Origin: Pseudomonas sp. dw_358
Lineage (GTDB): Bacteria > Pseudomonadota > Gammaproteobacteria > Pseudomonadales > Pseudomonadaceae
Assembly: GCF_018449655.1 (NCBI RefSeq)
Contig: NZ_JAAVUX010000005.1
Coordinates: forward strand, 1-64,000
Reading direction: 5' to 3'
Length of the DNA stretch: 64,000 nt
Under the pieces are notes generated by a model. It worked only from the letters and a program-made list of their open reading frames with translations, had not been told where the DNA came from and made no database searches. Of the stretch, positions 34,605 through 43,179 are shown piece by piece; the stretch's first letter is position 1, and the number at the start of each line of letters is the position of its first letter. The translations under genes were made by a program, and so were the position numbers.

Positions 34605-36029
34605 ATGTCCTCGGCTGCATCATCGCGCATCGAAAAAGACCTGCTTGGCGTACTCGAAGTCCCGTCCCATGCCTATTACGGCATCCAGACCCTGCGAGCC
34701 GTGAACAACTTTCACCTCTCCGGCGTGCCGATTTCGCACTACCCCAAGCTGGTCGTGGCCTTGGCCATGGTCAAACAGGCCGCCGCCGATGCCAACCGCG
34801 AGCTGGGCCACCTCAGCGCAGCCAAGCACGCAGCCATCAGCGAAGCCTGTGCCCGTCTAGTGCGTGGTGATTTTCACGATGAGTTCGTGGTGGACATGAT
34901 TCAAGGCGGTGCCGGCACCTCCACCAACATGAACGCCAACGAGGTCATCGCCAACATCGCCCTCGAGGCCATGGGCCACAACAAGGGCGAATACCAGTAT
35001 CTGCACCCCAACAATGACGTGAACATGGCGCAGTCCACCAACGACGCGTACCCCACCGCCATTCGCCTGGGTCTGCTGCTGGGCCACGACGCCTTGCTGG
35101 CCAGCCTGGACAGCCTGATTCAAGCCTTCGCCGCCAAGGGCGAGGACTTCAGCCATGTGCTGAAGATGGGCCGCACTCAGTTGCAGGACGCCGTGCCCAT
35201 GACCCTGGGCCAGGAATTCCGGGCCTTTGCCACAACCCTGACCGAAGACCTCAACCGCCTGCGCAACCTGGCCCCGGAGCTGCTCACCGAGGTTAATCTG
35301 GGCGGTACCGCCATCGGCACCGGGATCAACGCCGACCCGCGCTATCAGCACCTGGCCGTCGCACGCCTGGCTACCATCAGCGGCCAGCCGCTGGTGCCCG
35401 CCGCCGACTTGATCGAAGCCACCTCCGACATGGGCGCCTTCGTGCTGTTTTCCGGCATGCTCAAACGCACCGCAGTCAAACTGTCGAAGATCTGCAACGA
35501 CTTGCGTCTGCTGTCCAGCGGCCCACGCACCGGGATCAACGAGATCAACCTGCCTGCCCGTCAGCCTGGCAGCTCGATCATGCCGGGCAAGGTCAACCCG
35601 GTGATCCCGGAAGCCGTCAACATGGTGGCCTTTGAAATCATCGGCAATGACCTGGCCTTGACCATCGCCGCCGAGGGCGGGCAGTTGCAACTCAACGTCA
35701 TGGAGCCCCTGATCGCCTACAAGATCTTCGATTCGATCCGCTTGTTGCAGCGGGCCATGGACATGCTACGCGAGCATTGCATCGTCGGCATCACCGCCAA
35801 CGAGAAACGCTGCCGCGAACTGGTCGAGCACTCCATCGGCCTGGTCACCGCCTTGAACCCCTACATCGGCTACGAAAACGCCACCCGCATTGCCCGCACG
35901 GCTCTGGAAACGGGGCGCGGGGTGCTGGAACTGGTCCGAGAGGAACAGTTGCTGGACGACGCCATGCTCGACGACATCCTGCGTCCGGAAAACATGATTG
36001 CACCGCGCCTGGTCCCGCTGAAGGCCTGA
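34605..36029 (+). CDS. aspA: aspartate ammonia-lyase
   Basis: A 474-residue member of the aspartase/fumarase superfamily that converts aspartate to fumarate and ammonia. The superfamily signature GSSIMPGKVNP (near residue 324) and the substrate motifs GGAGTSTNMNANEV and STNDAYPTAIRLG are intact. Aspartase is favoured over fumarase C by the sequence and by the adjacent amino-acid genes (symporter, asparaginase). Asparaginase produces aspartate, which this enzyme then deaminates. An intrinsic terminator follows. Confidence 0.93.
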   Translation: MSSAASSRIEKDLLGVLEVPSHAYYGIQTLRAVNNFHLSGVPISHYPKLVVALAMVKQAAADANRELGHLSAAKHAAISEACARLVRGDFHDEFVVDMIQGGAGTSTNMNANEVIANIALEAMGHNKGEYQYLHPNNDVNMAQSTNDAYPTAIRLGLLLGHDALLASLDSLIQAFAAKGEDFSHVLKMGRTQLQDAVPMTLGQEFRAFATTLTEDLNRLRNLAPELLTEVNLGGTAIGTGINADPRYQHLAVARLATISGQPLVPAADLIEATSDMGAFVLFSGMLKRTAVKLSKICNDLRLLSSGPRTGINEINLPARQPGSSIMPGKVNPVIPEAVNMVAFEIIGNDLALTIAAEGGQLQLNVMEPLIAYKIFDSIRLLQRAMDMLREHCIVGITANEKRCRELVEHSIGLVTALNPYIGYENATRIARTALETGRGVLELVREEQLLDDAMLDDILRPENMIAPRLVPLKA

Positions 36030-36092
36030 CCTTCTGCCCCATCGCAGCACACGCTCACCAGGTCGAGGGACTAGACACCTCTCACCTTTTGA

Positions 36093-36129
36093 GGGCTCGG
36101 AGAATAATCTTCTTTGGGCCCTTTTTTTT
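36093..36129 (+). terminator. intrinsic terminator of aspA
   Basis: GGGCTCGGAGAA (36093-36104) pairs along its full length, counting G-U pairs, with TTCTTTGGGCCC (36110-36121), and an eight-T run follows (36122-36129). Confidence 0.88.
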
Positions 36130-36277
36130 ATCTTCATGATTGCTGAAACGTTATATCCCTAGCCGTTCCGCGGACCGGTCCGGACAATCTAACCATGATT
36201 TGTTGTACCAAAAAGCTGCGTCGTCCTTACGGCATGGGTATAGTGCCGCCCTTTTGAAATCTAGCGAGGTAACTCCC

Positions 36278-37672
36278 ATGCTCGAAGTCATCAACGACTT
36301 CCTCTCGGGCAAAGTGCTGATTGTGCTGATTGTCGGCCTCGGCGGGTACTTCACCGTCCGCTCGCGCTTTGTCCAGCTGCGGCACTTTTTCCACATGTTC
36401 ACCGTGTTCGGCGAAAGCCTGCGCAGCAGCAGTGGCCAGCTCAGCTCGTTTCAGGCGCTGATGCTCAGCCTGGCCGGACGGGTGGGCGCCGGCAACATCG
36501 CCGGGGTCGGCATCGCCGTGACCCTTGGCGGTCCGGGTGCCGTGTTCTGGATGTGGGTCACCGCACTGGTGGGCATGGCCAGCAGCTTCTTCGAATGCAC
36601 CCTGGCACAGACCTACAAGCGCGTCGGCGCCGACGGCCAGTACGTGGGCGGGCCTTCGTTCTACATGCAATACGGCCTGGGCAGACGCGGGCTGGGCATG
36701 TTCATGGCAGCCCTGTTGCTGGTGACTTTCGGTTTTGCCTTCAATGGCCTGCAATCCCATGCCGTCACCAGTTCGCTGAAAGACGCCTTCGGCTTCGATC
36801 CGCACTGGAGCGGCCTGGCGCTGGCGGCCCTGCTTGGCGTGGTGTTCTTCGGCGGTATCAAGCGGATCGCTTCGGTGGCTGACCTGCTGGTACCGGTCAA
36901 GACTCTGATCTACATCGCCGTCAGCCTGTACGTGATCGTCCTGCAATTCGACCAGGTGCCGCACATGCTGGCGACCATCGTGCGCAGCGCCTTCGGCCTC
37001 GATCCGGTCTTCGGCGGTATGGTCGGCAGCGCGATCGTGATGGGCGTCAAGCGTGGCGTGTTCGCCAACGAAGCCGGCCTGGGCAGTGCGCCCAACGTGG
37101 CCGCTGTCGCTCAGGTCGAGCACCCGGTGGCGCAAGGCGTGGTCCAGGCGTTCAGTGTGTTTCTCGATACCTTCGTCATCTGCACCTGCACCGCGCTGGT
37201 GATCTTGCTGTCGGGCTTCTACAACGTGCACTTCGAAGGCGACGGCATTGCCCTGACCCAGAACTCCCTGGCGGCGGTCGTCGGGCCGTGGGGCCGAATC
37301 TTCGTCAGCGTGGCCTTGGCGTTGTTCGTTTTCACTTCGATCCTCTATAACTACTACCTGGGCGAAAGCAGCCTGCGCTTCCTGCTGGGAGAGAACCGCA
37401 AGGCCGTGCTGACGTTCCGTGCATTGGTCGTGGCCCTGATCTACTGGGGTGCAGTGGAAGACCTGGGCACAGTGTTCGCCTTTGCTGATATCACCATGAC
37501 CCTGTTGGCGTTCACCAACCTGTTCACCTTGGCGTTCCTGTTCAAGATCGGCCTGCGCTTGCTGCGCGACTATGATGATCAACGTTCGGCCGGTATCAAG
37601 ACGCCGGTTTTCGACGCCAGCAAGTTTGCTGACCTGGACCTTGACCCGAAGGCCTGGCCGAAAAAAGGCTGA
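36278..37672 (+). CDS. alanine/glycine:cation symporter (AGCS family)
   Basis: A 464-residue sodium:amino-acid symporter with about 11 helices. Family motifs: RVGAGNIAGVGIAVTLGGPGAVFWMW (residues about 68-95), ASSFFECTLAQTYK, GGPSFYMQYGLG and GVFANEAGLGSAPNVAA. It probably imports alanine or glycine with sodium or protons. Start ATG at 36278 follows CGAGGTAAC; the longer upstream frame runs through non-coding sequence. The asparaginase gene begins 15 bp after its stop, so the two are likely co-transcribed. Confidence 0.92.
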   Translation: MLEVINDFLSGKVLIVLIVGLGGYFTVRSRFVQLRHFFHMFTVFGESLRSSSGQLSSFQALMLSLAGRVGAGNIAGVGIAVTLGGPGAVFWMWVTALVGMASSFFECTLAQTYKRVGADGQYVGGPSFYMQYGLGRRGLGMFMAALLLVTFGFAFNGLQSHAVTSSLKDAFGFDPHWSGLALAALLGVVFFGGIKRIASVADLLVPVKTLIYIAVSLYVIVLQFDQVPHMLATIVRSAFGLDPVFGGMVGSAIVMGVKRGVFANEAGLGSAPNVAAVAQVEHPVAQGVVQAFSVFLDTFVICTCTALVILLSGFYNVHFEGDGIALTQNSLAAVVGPWGRIFVSVALALFVFTSILYNYYLGESSLRFLLGENRKAVLTFRALVVALIYWGAVEDLGTVFAFADITMTLLAFTNLFTLAFLFKIGLRLLRDYDDQRSAGIKTPVFDASKFADLDLDPKAWPKKG

Positions 37673-37687
37673 GTGCTGGAGAACCCC

Positions 37688-38665
37688 ATGACCGCAACTC
37701 ACATCAAGGTGCTGTACACCGGCGGTACGATCGGCATGCAGGCCAGTGCCAACGGCTTGGCCCCCGCCTCCGGTTTCGAGGCGCGCATGCGCGCGCACTT
37801 GCATCCGCTGGCCGATCTGCAATGGAGCTTTCGCGAGCTGCTCCCACTGATCGACAGTGCCAACATGACCCCGGCCTACTGGCAGCGCCTGCGTGCGGCC
37901 ATCGTCGAGGCGGTGGATGTCGAGTGTTGCGACGGTGTGCTGGTGCTGCACGGCACCGACACCCTGGCCTACAGCGCGGCCGCCATGGCGTTCCAACTGC
38001 TGGGCGTGACCGTGCCGGTGTTGTTTACGGGCTCCATGCTCCCCGCCGGTGTGGCTGAAAGCGATGCCTGGGAAAACCTTGACGGCGCCTTGCGCGCCTT
38101 CGCCGCCGGCGTAAAGCCAGGGGTTCAGCTGTTCTTCCACGGAGAACTGCTGGCACCGACCCGCTGCGCGAAAATCCGCAGCTTTGGCCGTCATCCGTTT
38201 GCCCGGCTCAAGCGCAATTCGAGCGCGGGCAGCCGCAGCGAGATACCGGCCGCCCTGCACTACCGTCAGCCGTTGCAGCTGGCGCAGGTGGCCGTGCTGC
38301 CACTGGTTCCGGGCTATGCCGCGCAACCGGTCGCAGCCTTGATAGCCAGCGGTGTCCAAGGGCTGGTGCTGGAATGCTTCGGCAGCGGTACCGGTCCCTC
38401 TGATGACCCGGCCTTTCTGGCAGCCCTGCAAACGGCGAAAGACCTTGGCGTCGTGGTCGTGGCCGTCACCCAATGCCACGAGGGCGGTGTGGAGTTGGAT
38501 ATCTACGAGGCCGGCAGTCGCTTGCGTGAAGTGGGCGTAGTGTCCGGTGGCGGGATGACGCGGGAAGCGGCGCTGGCCAAGCTGCATGCCTTGCTGGGTG
38601 CCAGCCTGGGGTACGACGAAGTGCGCCGGTTACTGACGCTCGACCTGTGTGGCGAGTTGGCCTGA
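37688..38665 (+). CDS. L-asparaginase (type I-like, cytoplasmic)
   Basis: A 325-residue asparaginase. The first catalytic threonine is in VLYTGGTIGMQ (residues 7-17), and the second motif is VLVLHGTDTLAYSA with the Thr-Asp-Lys relay. There is no signal peptide, so it should act in the cytoplasm. It releases aspartate and ammonia from asparagine, feeding the aspartase encoded 1.7 kb upstream. Start ATG at 37688 (MTATHIK), 15 bp after the symporter stop. Confidence 0.92.
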   Translation: MTATHIKVLYTGGTIGMQASANGLAPASGFEARMRAHLHPLADLQWSFRELLPLIDSANMTPAYWQRLRAAIVEAVDVECCDGVLVLHGTDTLAYSAAAMAFQLLGVTVPVLFTGSMLPAGVAESDAWENLDGALRAFAAGVKPGVQLFFHGELLAPTRCAKIRSFGRHPFARLKRNSSAGSRSEIPAALHYRQPLQLAQVAVLPLVPGYAAQPVAALIASGVQGLVLECFGSGTGPSDDPAFLAALQTAKDLGVVVVAVTQCHEGGVELDIYEAGSRLREVGVVSGGGMTREAALAKLHALLGASLGYDEVRRLLTLDLCGELA

Positions 38666-38693
38666 GGCTTGCTCGGATGCTCGAACAGCCCTC

Positions 38694-39593
38694 CTAAATG
38701 ACTACCGCCCCCGATCGCGAAGTTACCTGCGCATCGCGCAACATCGAATCCAGATTCTTCTCGATGTTCTCGCACAGCGCCGTCATCTGAATCTCATGTT
38801 CGCTGGCCAGAAACGGACTCTGCAGATCCGTGCCGATCTTTTCGATGGCCAGCAGCATGAAGCCCACCACCGTGGACGCCAGCGGCGTAAACCAACCAAG
38901 GTCTTCGACCAGTCCGATCGGCACGATGAGGCAGAACAGCGTGATGAACAGCCGTGGAAACGATACGTAGGGGTATGGCAGGGGCGTATTGGCGATGCGC
39001 TCCATGCCCCCTTGGCAATTGGATATTTCCACCAGCGTTGACTCCAGACGCGCGAAGCGGATGCTGTCGAGCCTCCCTGCCTGATACTCGCGGCTGAGCA
39101 GCGCCGCTGAGCCATTGAGCACGTCATTGGGGAAGTTGTTGGTGTCATGGCGCCGCGCAAAGGCTGACTCGCCAATCAGCTCCACCACTCCCACGGAACA
39201 CTCCTCCTTTTTCAGGTGCGCCGACAGGCATTTGACGAACGCCACGTGGCGCCGCAACAGCACCGCCTTGACTGGATTCAGCGAATCGCCATCGCTCACC
39301 AACGTCAGCACTTGCCGCGCATAACTGCGTGAGTTGTTGACCAGTGCACCCCATAAGGTCCGGGCCTCCCACCAGCGGTTGTAGGCACTGGAGTTGCGAA
39401 AGCTGGTGAGCACCACCAGCGCCGAGCCCAGCAAGGTCAACGGCATCGACGGCAGCGTCACCCGGCGCTCCAGGAACAGCATGAAATCAACGGTCACGAC
39501 GATGTCCCAGATCAGCAGCCAGAACAGCGACCAGCCTACATAGGTAACGGTCTTGAGCAGGAATCGGTACTTGCGCAGGATTGCGTTCCGCAT
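38694..39593 (-). CDS. bestrophin-like channel protein (UPF0187/YneE)
   Basis: A 299-residue membrane protein with helices at about 20-40 and 45-65 and near the C-terminus. The motif SFRNSSAYNRWWEARTLWGALVNNSRS is typical of bacterial bestrophins, which form pentameric anion or cation channels. The selectivity of this one cannot be read. It converges with the asparaginase gene. Length and domain are complete. Confidence 0.87.
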   Translation of the reverse strand: MRNAILRKYRFLLKTVTYVGWSLFWLLIWDIVVTVDFMLFLERRVTLPSMPLTLLGSALVVLTSFRNSSAYNRWWEARTLWGALVNNSRSYARQVLTLVSDGDSLNPVKAVLLRRHVAFVKCLSAHLKKEECSVGVVELIGESAFARRHDTNNFPNDVLNGSAALLSREYQAGRLDSIRFARLESTLVEISNCQGGMERIANTPLPYPYVSFPRLFITLFCLIVPIGLVEDLGWFTPLASTVVGFMLLAIEKIGTDLQSPFLASEHEIQMTALCENIEKNLDSMLRDAQVTSRSGAVVI

Positions 39594-39673
39594 AAGAGCT
39601 CACTCGTAGTTGGGCACTTCGCTTGGAATGCGCGGACTGCTTTTGGTTGCCTGACAATATGTTTCAGAATGCC

Positions 39674-41203
39674 TCAAAACCAGGCCCGAGCCAGACGCTT
39701 CGCCGCCTGTTCGATGACCTGCTCGTCCACGGCCGCAAAACCCAGCACCAACCCTGCCGATTGCTGTGTGCCGGCCAGCCAATAATCGCTGAGGGGATTG
39801 ATCTCGACATCCACCGTGTCGGCCAGACGCACCAGTTCTGCCTCTCGCTCAGGGTTATCCACAGCGATTGTGACGTGCAGTCCAGCGTCAATCGGGGGCA
39901 TCGGCGAACAGCCGACGACGCCCGCAGGCCAGTGCTGGAGCAGCGCATCGCGGCGCTTCAGGGCCGCCCGGCGCATGCGGCGAATGTGTCGCTGGAAGTG
40001 GCCCTGGGCAATGAATTCCGCCATCACCGCCTGGGTCCCCACTTCCGAGCTGCGCACGTCCACGGCACGCCGGCGACGGAAGGGTTCGACCAGCTGCTGC
40101 GGCAACACCAGGTAACCCAGGCGCAGGGCCGGGAACGCGACCTTTGCGAAGGTGCCCACGTAGATCACCCGGCCACTGCGATCCAGTGCTGCCAAAGGCG
40201 CCAAGGGCGCGCCGGTGTAACGGTACTCGCCATCGTAATCGTCCTCTATGATCCAGCCCTGACGCCGTTCGGCCCAGGCCAGCAACTCCAGGCGCCGGCC
40301 CAGGCTCATGGTGACGCCGGTGGGGTACTGATGGGCAGGCGTTACGTAGGCCAGCCGGCAGGCCTCGGCCTGCTCGAGTTCCGCGCAGGCCATACCATGG
40401 TTATCCACAGGCACGCCAAGCAATTGAGCACCGGCGTTGGCAAAGGCAAATCCGGCTGCTCGATAGCCGGGATTTTCCACCGCAACAGCCTCGCCGGGCT
40501 CCAGCAGCAGCTGTGCACAAAGCCCAATAGCCTGCTGTGCGCCACAGGTGATCACAATTTGTTCAGCACTGCATGAAAGCCCCCGCGAGCTACGCAAGTA
40601 GGCCGCAATCAGTTCACGCAAACGCGGGTCGCCCTCCGCCTCGCCATAACCTAGCCTGCCAATGTCGGGGTTACGCCAGAAAGCCGCGTGCAGCTTGCTC
40701 CAGACGTGAAATGGAAACAGATCGAAAGCAGGAATACCGACCCTGAAAGCCTTCGGCGGACCGGCTTTTGGTACGGGCAGGTGGTATTGTTGCAGCCGAC
40801 CAAAAGCGCTGTTTACCCATACAGGACTGACCATATCATCAGTAGATTGGATGGGTTTTGTGGATAAACTTGTGGATAAACCGGCACCCAAACCTGTGGG
40901 TAACTTGGTGGATAATTTTTCCGGCAGGGGCAATTTTTCGGGAAGCGTCACAAAGGTCCCGGCACCGACGCGGCCGTGAATAAAACCCTCGGCGTAGAGT
41001 TGGTCATAGGTGCGCACCACGCTGTTGCGCGATATGCCCAGCACCGAGGCCAGGTCACGGCTGGCCGGCAGGCGTGTGCCGGAGCTGATGCGTCCGTCCA
41101 GAATCCGGCAACGCAACTGCTGGTAGAGCTGGCGACTTAGCCCCTGACGGCGATCAAGCACGATCCCGGAGGGATCAAATGGCAAGCCGGGTTGCGCGAG
41201 CAT
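39674..41203 (-). CDS. MocR-type GntR/aminotransferase transcriptional regulator
   Basis: A 509-residue fusion: GntR winged helix-turn-helix (about residues 18-85: QLYQQLRCRILDGRISSGTRLPASRDLASVLG), a linker containing a degenerate four-residue repeat (LSTK-LPTG...LSTS-LSTK), then a class I aminotransferase fold. The fold has DDYDGEYRY and the PLP lysine Lys354 in VGTFAKVAFP. MocR proteins sense amino acids, vitamin B6 or polyamines. It is divergent from paiB-GNAT-GNAT, its likely target, with an inverted repeat between them. The linker and body DNA hold four exact TTATCCACA DnaA boxes, which is remarkable. Confidence 0.9.
   Translation of the reverse strand: MLAQPGLPFDPSGIVLDRRQGLSRQLYQQLRCRILDGRISSGTRLPASRDLASVLGISRNSVVRTYDQLYAEGFIHGRVGAGTFVTLPEKLPLPEKLSTKLPTGLGAGLSTSLSTKPIQSTDDMVSPVWVNSAFGRLQQYHLPVPKAGPPKAFRVGIPAFDLFPFHVWSKLHAAFWRNPDIGRLGYGEAEGDPRLRELIAAYLRSSRGLSCSAEQIVITCGAQQAIGLCAQLLLEPGEAVAVENPGYRAAGFAFANAGAQLLGVPVDNHGMACAELEQAEACRLAYVTPAHQYPTGVTMSLGRRLELLAWAERRQGWIIEDDYDGEYRYTGAPLAPLAALDRSGRVIYVGTFAKVAFPALRLGYLVLPQQLVEPFRRRRAVDVRSSEVGTQAVMAEFIAQGHFQRHIRRMRRAALKRRDALLQHWPAGVVGCSPMPPIDAGLHVTIAVDNPEREAELVRLADTVDVEINPLSDYWLAGTQQSAGLVLGFAAVDEQVIEQAAKRLARAWF
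39855..39863 (+). other. exact DnaA box in mocR
   Basis: TTATCCACA within the coding sequence of the MocR gene, near its 3' end. It is one of four exact boxes in this gene. Confidence 0.5.
40401..40409 (+). other. exact DnaA box in mocR
   Basis: TTATCCACA in the middle of the MocR coding sequence, second of four exact boxes in the gene. Confidence 0.5.
40859..40915 (-). repeat. phased DnaA-box cluster in the mocR linker
   Basis: Two exact boxes TGTGGATAA (40859-40867 and 40871-40879), then TGTGGGTAA (40895-40903) and GGTGGATAA (40907-40915), each one mismatch away. Starts are 12, 24 and 12 bp apart, so all lie in a 12-bp register. They also encode the four-residue linker repeat of the regulator. 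Confidence 0.6.
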
Positions 41204-41207
41204 GGCG

Positions 41208-41254
41208 ATTGGACCTGTAAAAATGATCAGAGGTGGATCTTACAACAGTCCAAT
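41208..41254. promoter_or_regulatory. inverted-repeat operator between mocR and paiB
   Basis: ATTGGACCTGTAA (41208-41220) faces TTACAACAGTCCAAT (41240-41254): ATTGGAC and TGTAA are both repeated in inverted order around a 19-bp core. It covers the start-proximal region of mocR and lies 44-90 bp before paiB, so MocR autorepression and control of paiB are likely. Confidence 0.6.
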
Positions 41255-41297
41255 GGCCGGCCTAGGATGGTCACAAATGACCTGCGGATGCCTCCCC

Positions 41298-41927
41298 ATG
41301 TACAACCCACGCGCCTTTATCGACGACGATCTGCCCCGCTTGCACAAGGTGATCGAGCAAACCCGCCTGGCCATTCTCGTTACCCATGGCGCCAGCGGCC
41401 TCAGCGCCAGCCATGTGCCGTTGCTGCTCGACCGGAAGGCCGGCCCCTTCGGCACTCTGGAAGGCCACCTTGCCAAAGCCAACGACCAATGGCGCGATCT
41501 GGCCACCGGGGCGCCGGCGCTGGTAATTTTCGCGGGGGCCGATGCCTACGTCAGCCCCAGCTTCTATCCGGCCAAGGCCGAGCACGGCAAGGTAGTACCG
41601 ACCTGGAACTATGTGGCGATACACGCCCATGGCCAGGCGCAGGTCTTTCACGACGCCGGGCCATTGCTTGCGATAGTGACTGCCTTGACCGCCCGCCACG
41701 AAGGTCTGCGGGAGAAACCCTGGGCCGTCAGCGATGCCCCCGCCGACTATATCGACGGCATGCTCAAGGCCATCGTCGGTATCCGCTTGCCCATCGAGCG
41801 CCTTGAAGGCAAGCGCAAGCTCAGCCAGAACCGCGCCCAGCCGGACTTCGACGGCGTGCGCGACGGCCTCGCCAACAGCCCGGACCTGCGCGATCAAGCG
41901 CTGGCCGAACTCATGAAATCCCTTTGA
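41298..41927 (+). CDS. FMN-binding PaiB-family protein
   Basis: A 209-residue PaiB/transcriptional-regulator-like split-barrel protein (MYNPRAFIDDDLPRLHKVIEQTRLAILVTH, then GAPALVIFAGADAYVSPSFYP and VVPTWNYVAIHAHG). These motifs mark the FMN-binding negative regulator family named after Bacillus PaiB; biochemical function in Pseudomonas is unclear. The start at 41298 is at the family N-terminus, not the longer frame from 41202. It is followed within 10 bp by two N-acetyltransferase genes, which recalls the Bacillus paiA (acetyltransferase)-paiB pair. Confidence 0.85.
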   Translation: MYNPRAFIDDDLPRLHKVIEQTRLAILVTHGASGLSASHVPLLLDRKAGPFGTLEGHLAKANDQWRDLATGAPALVIFAGADAYVSPSFYPAKAEHGKVVPTWNYVAIHAHGQAQVFHDAGPLLAIVTALTARHEGLREKPWAVSDAPADYIDGMLKAIVGIRLPIERLEGKRKLSQNRAQPDFDGVRDGLANSPDLRDQALAELMKSL

Positions 41928-41936
41928 GGCCTGACC

Positions 41937-42395
41937 ATGAACGCCATCGACATTCGCACTGTGACCGCTGCCGACCACGCTGCCTGGCTGCCGCTGTGGA
42001 AGGCCTATCAAGCCTTCTATAACACCGAAATCGCCGACCGTGTCAGCGCCGTGACCTGGCAGCGCATGCTCGATCCGGCCGAACCCATCAATGCCGCACT
42101 GGCCTGGCGGAACGGTGAGGCGGTGGGCATGGTCCATTACATCTATCATCGTTCATGCTGGACGGTGGAAAACGCGTGCTACCTCCAGGATCTGCTGGTG
42201 GGAGCCGAGCAACGTGGCCTGGGCATTGGCCGCCAGTTGATCGAGTTCGTCTACACCACTGCCCGCCAGGCCGGCTGCACCAAGGTGCACTGGCTGACCC
42301 ATGAGACCAACGCCACGGCCATTGTTCTGTATGAGCGCATTGCCGAACGCCCCGGCTTCATTCAATTTCGCCAGGCTTTGCAGGAGCTTTCATGA
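41937..42395 (+). CDS. GNAT-family N-acetyltransferase
   Basis: A 152-residue GNAT enzyme. The acetyl-CoA pyrophosphate loop is EQRGLGIGRQLIEFV (Q/RxxGxG/A near residue 85), preceded by the strand CYLQDLLV and followed by KVHWLTHETNATAIVLYERIAE. Likely an amino-group acetyltransferase; the substrate is unknown. It starts 9 bp after paiB and overlaps the next acetyltransferase gene by 4 nt (ATGA). A role alongside a MocR regulator suggests acetylation of an amine or amino acid. Confidence 0.87.
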   Translation: MNAIDIRTVTAADHAAWLPLWKAYQAFYNTEIADRVSAVTWQRMLDPAEPINAALAWRNGEAVGMVHYIYHRSCWTVENACYLQDLLVGAEQRGLGIGRQLIEFVYTTARQAGCTKVHWLTHETNATAIVLYERIAERPGFIQFRQALQELS

Positions 42396-43069
42396 CCACT
42401 CAAGTAGTAGATTGGCAAACCGCTCAACCCCCTTCCCGCGAGACGCAAACGGGCCGCTACATCCGCCTGGAAAAGCTCGAACCCGCACGCCACAGCGAGG
42501 ACCTGTGGGAAGCGTTGCAAGGCCCCGAAGCCGACCAGGCACTTTGGGACTACCTGCCCTACGGCCCTTTCACTGACCGCGAAAAGTTCGATATCTGGCT
42601 CGATGGCTATGCCACCAGCGCTGACCCACTGGGCTTTTGCGTGGTCGATCTGAAAACTGGCAAGGCCCAGGGCATTCTCAGCCTGATGTCCACCGTGCCC
42701 CTCCACGGCCGCGTTGAGATCGGGCACGTGGCGTTTGGCGCCGTCATGCAGCGCACGCCCAAAGGCACTGAAGCCGTATATTTGCTGGCCAAGCTGGCAT
42801 TCGCCCAAGGTTATCGCCGGGTGGAATGGAAGTGCGACGACGCTAACGCCCGCTCCAAGCGGGCCGCGTTGCGTTTTGGCTTTACCAGCGAAGGCGTGTT
42901 CCGCCAGCACATGGTGGTCAAGGGCCACAACCGTGACACGGCATGGTTCTCGATTCTGAACAGTGAATGGCCGGCCATTGCCTTGGCTTTCGAGGCGTGG
43001 CTGGCGCCGTTGAACCAGCCTGTCGGTGGGCAGGTGAAGACGCTGGAAGAATTCCGCGTCGTTCACTGA
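42392..43069 (+). CDS. GNAT-family N-acetyltransferase (RimJ/RimL type)
   Basis: A 225-residue acetyltransferase resembling the RimJ/RimL group: QTGRYIRLEKLEPARHSEDLWEA at the start, IGHVAFGAVMQRTPKGTEAVYLLAKLAF (acetyl-CoA site) and RVEWKCDDANARSKRAALRFGF near residue 155. The last is a hallmark of the succinyl/acetyltransferase subset acting on amino groups. The ATG overlaps the stop of the preceding GNAT gene. Substrate unknown. A perfect hairpin follows about 12 bp after the stop. Confidence 0.87.
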   Translation: MTTQVVDWQTAQPPSRETQTGRYIRLEKLEPARHSEDLWEALQGPEADQALWDYLPYGPFTDREKFDIWLDGYATSADPLGFCVVDLKTGKAQGILSLMSTVPLHGRVEIGHVAFGAVMQRTPKGTEAVYLLAKLAFAQGYRRVEWKCDDANARSKRAALRFGFTSEGVFRQHMVVKGHNRDTAWFSILNSEWPAIALAFEAWLAPLNQPVGGQVKTLEEFRVVH

Positions 43070-43080
43070 GCCAAGCCTTT

Positions 43081-43106
43081 GCAGGACCGAGCTTGCTCGG
43101 TCCTGC
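43081..43106. repeat. REP-type perfect hairpin
   Basis: GCAGGACCGAGC and its exact complement GCTCGGTCCTGC are separated by TT. Same core as the REP units at 31.3 and 54.0 kb. It lies between the convergent GNAT and pycB genes. Confidence 0.65.
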
Positions 43107-43128
43107 CAGGGAACCATCAGGTCAGGTG

Positions 43129-43153
43129 AAAAAAAGGAAGGCCGAAGCCTCCC
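43129..43153 (-). terminator. intrinsic terminator of pycA-pycB
   Basis: On the minus strand GGGAGGC, a TTCG tetraloop and GCCTTCC form a stem followed by seven Ts (43129-43135 on the plus strand are A). Confidence 0.85.
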
Positions 43154-43179
43154 CGAGGTAAACCTTGATCCGGTTCGAA

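Noticed and set aside
36227-38587. 786-codon minus-strand open frame across the symporter and asparaginase genes
   Set aside because: Antisense to two well-supported genes; the amino-acid composition (His, Gln, Gly, Ala) is that of a shadow.
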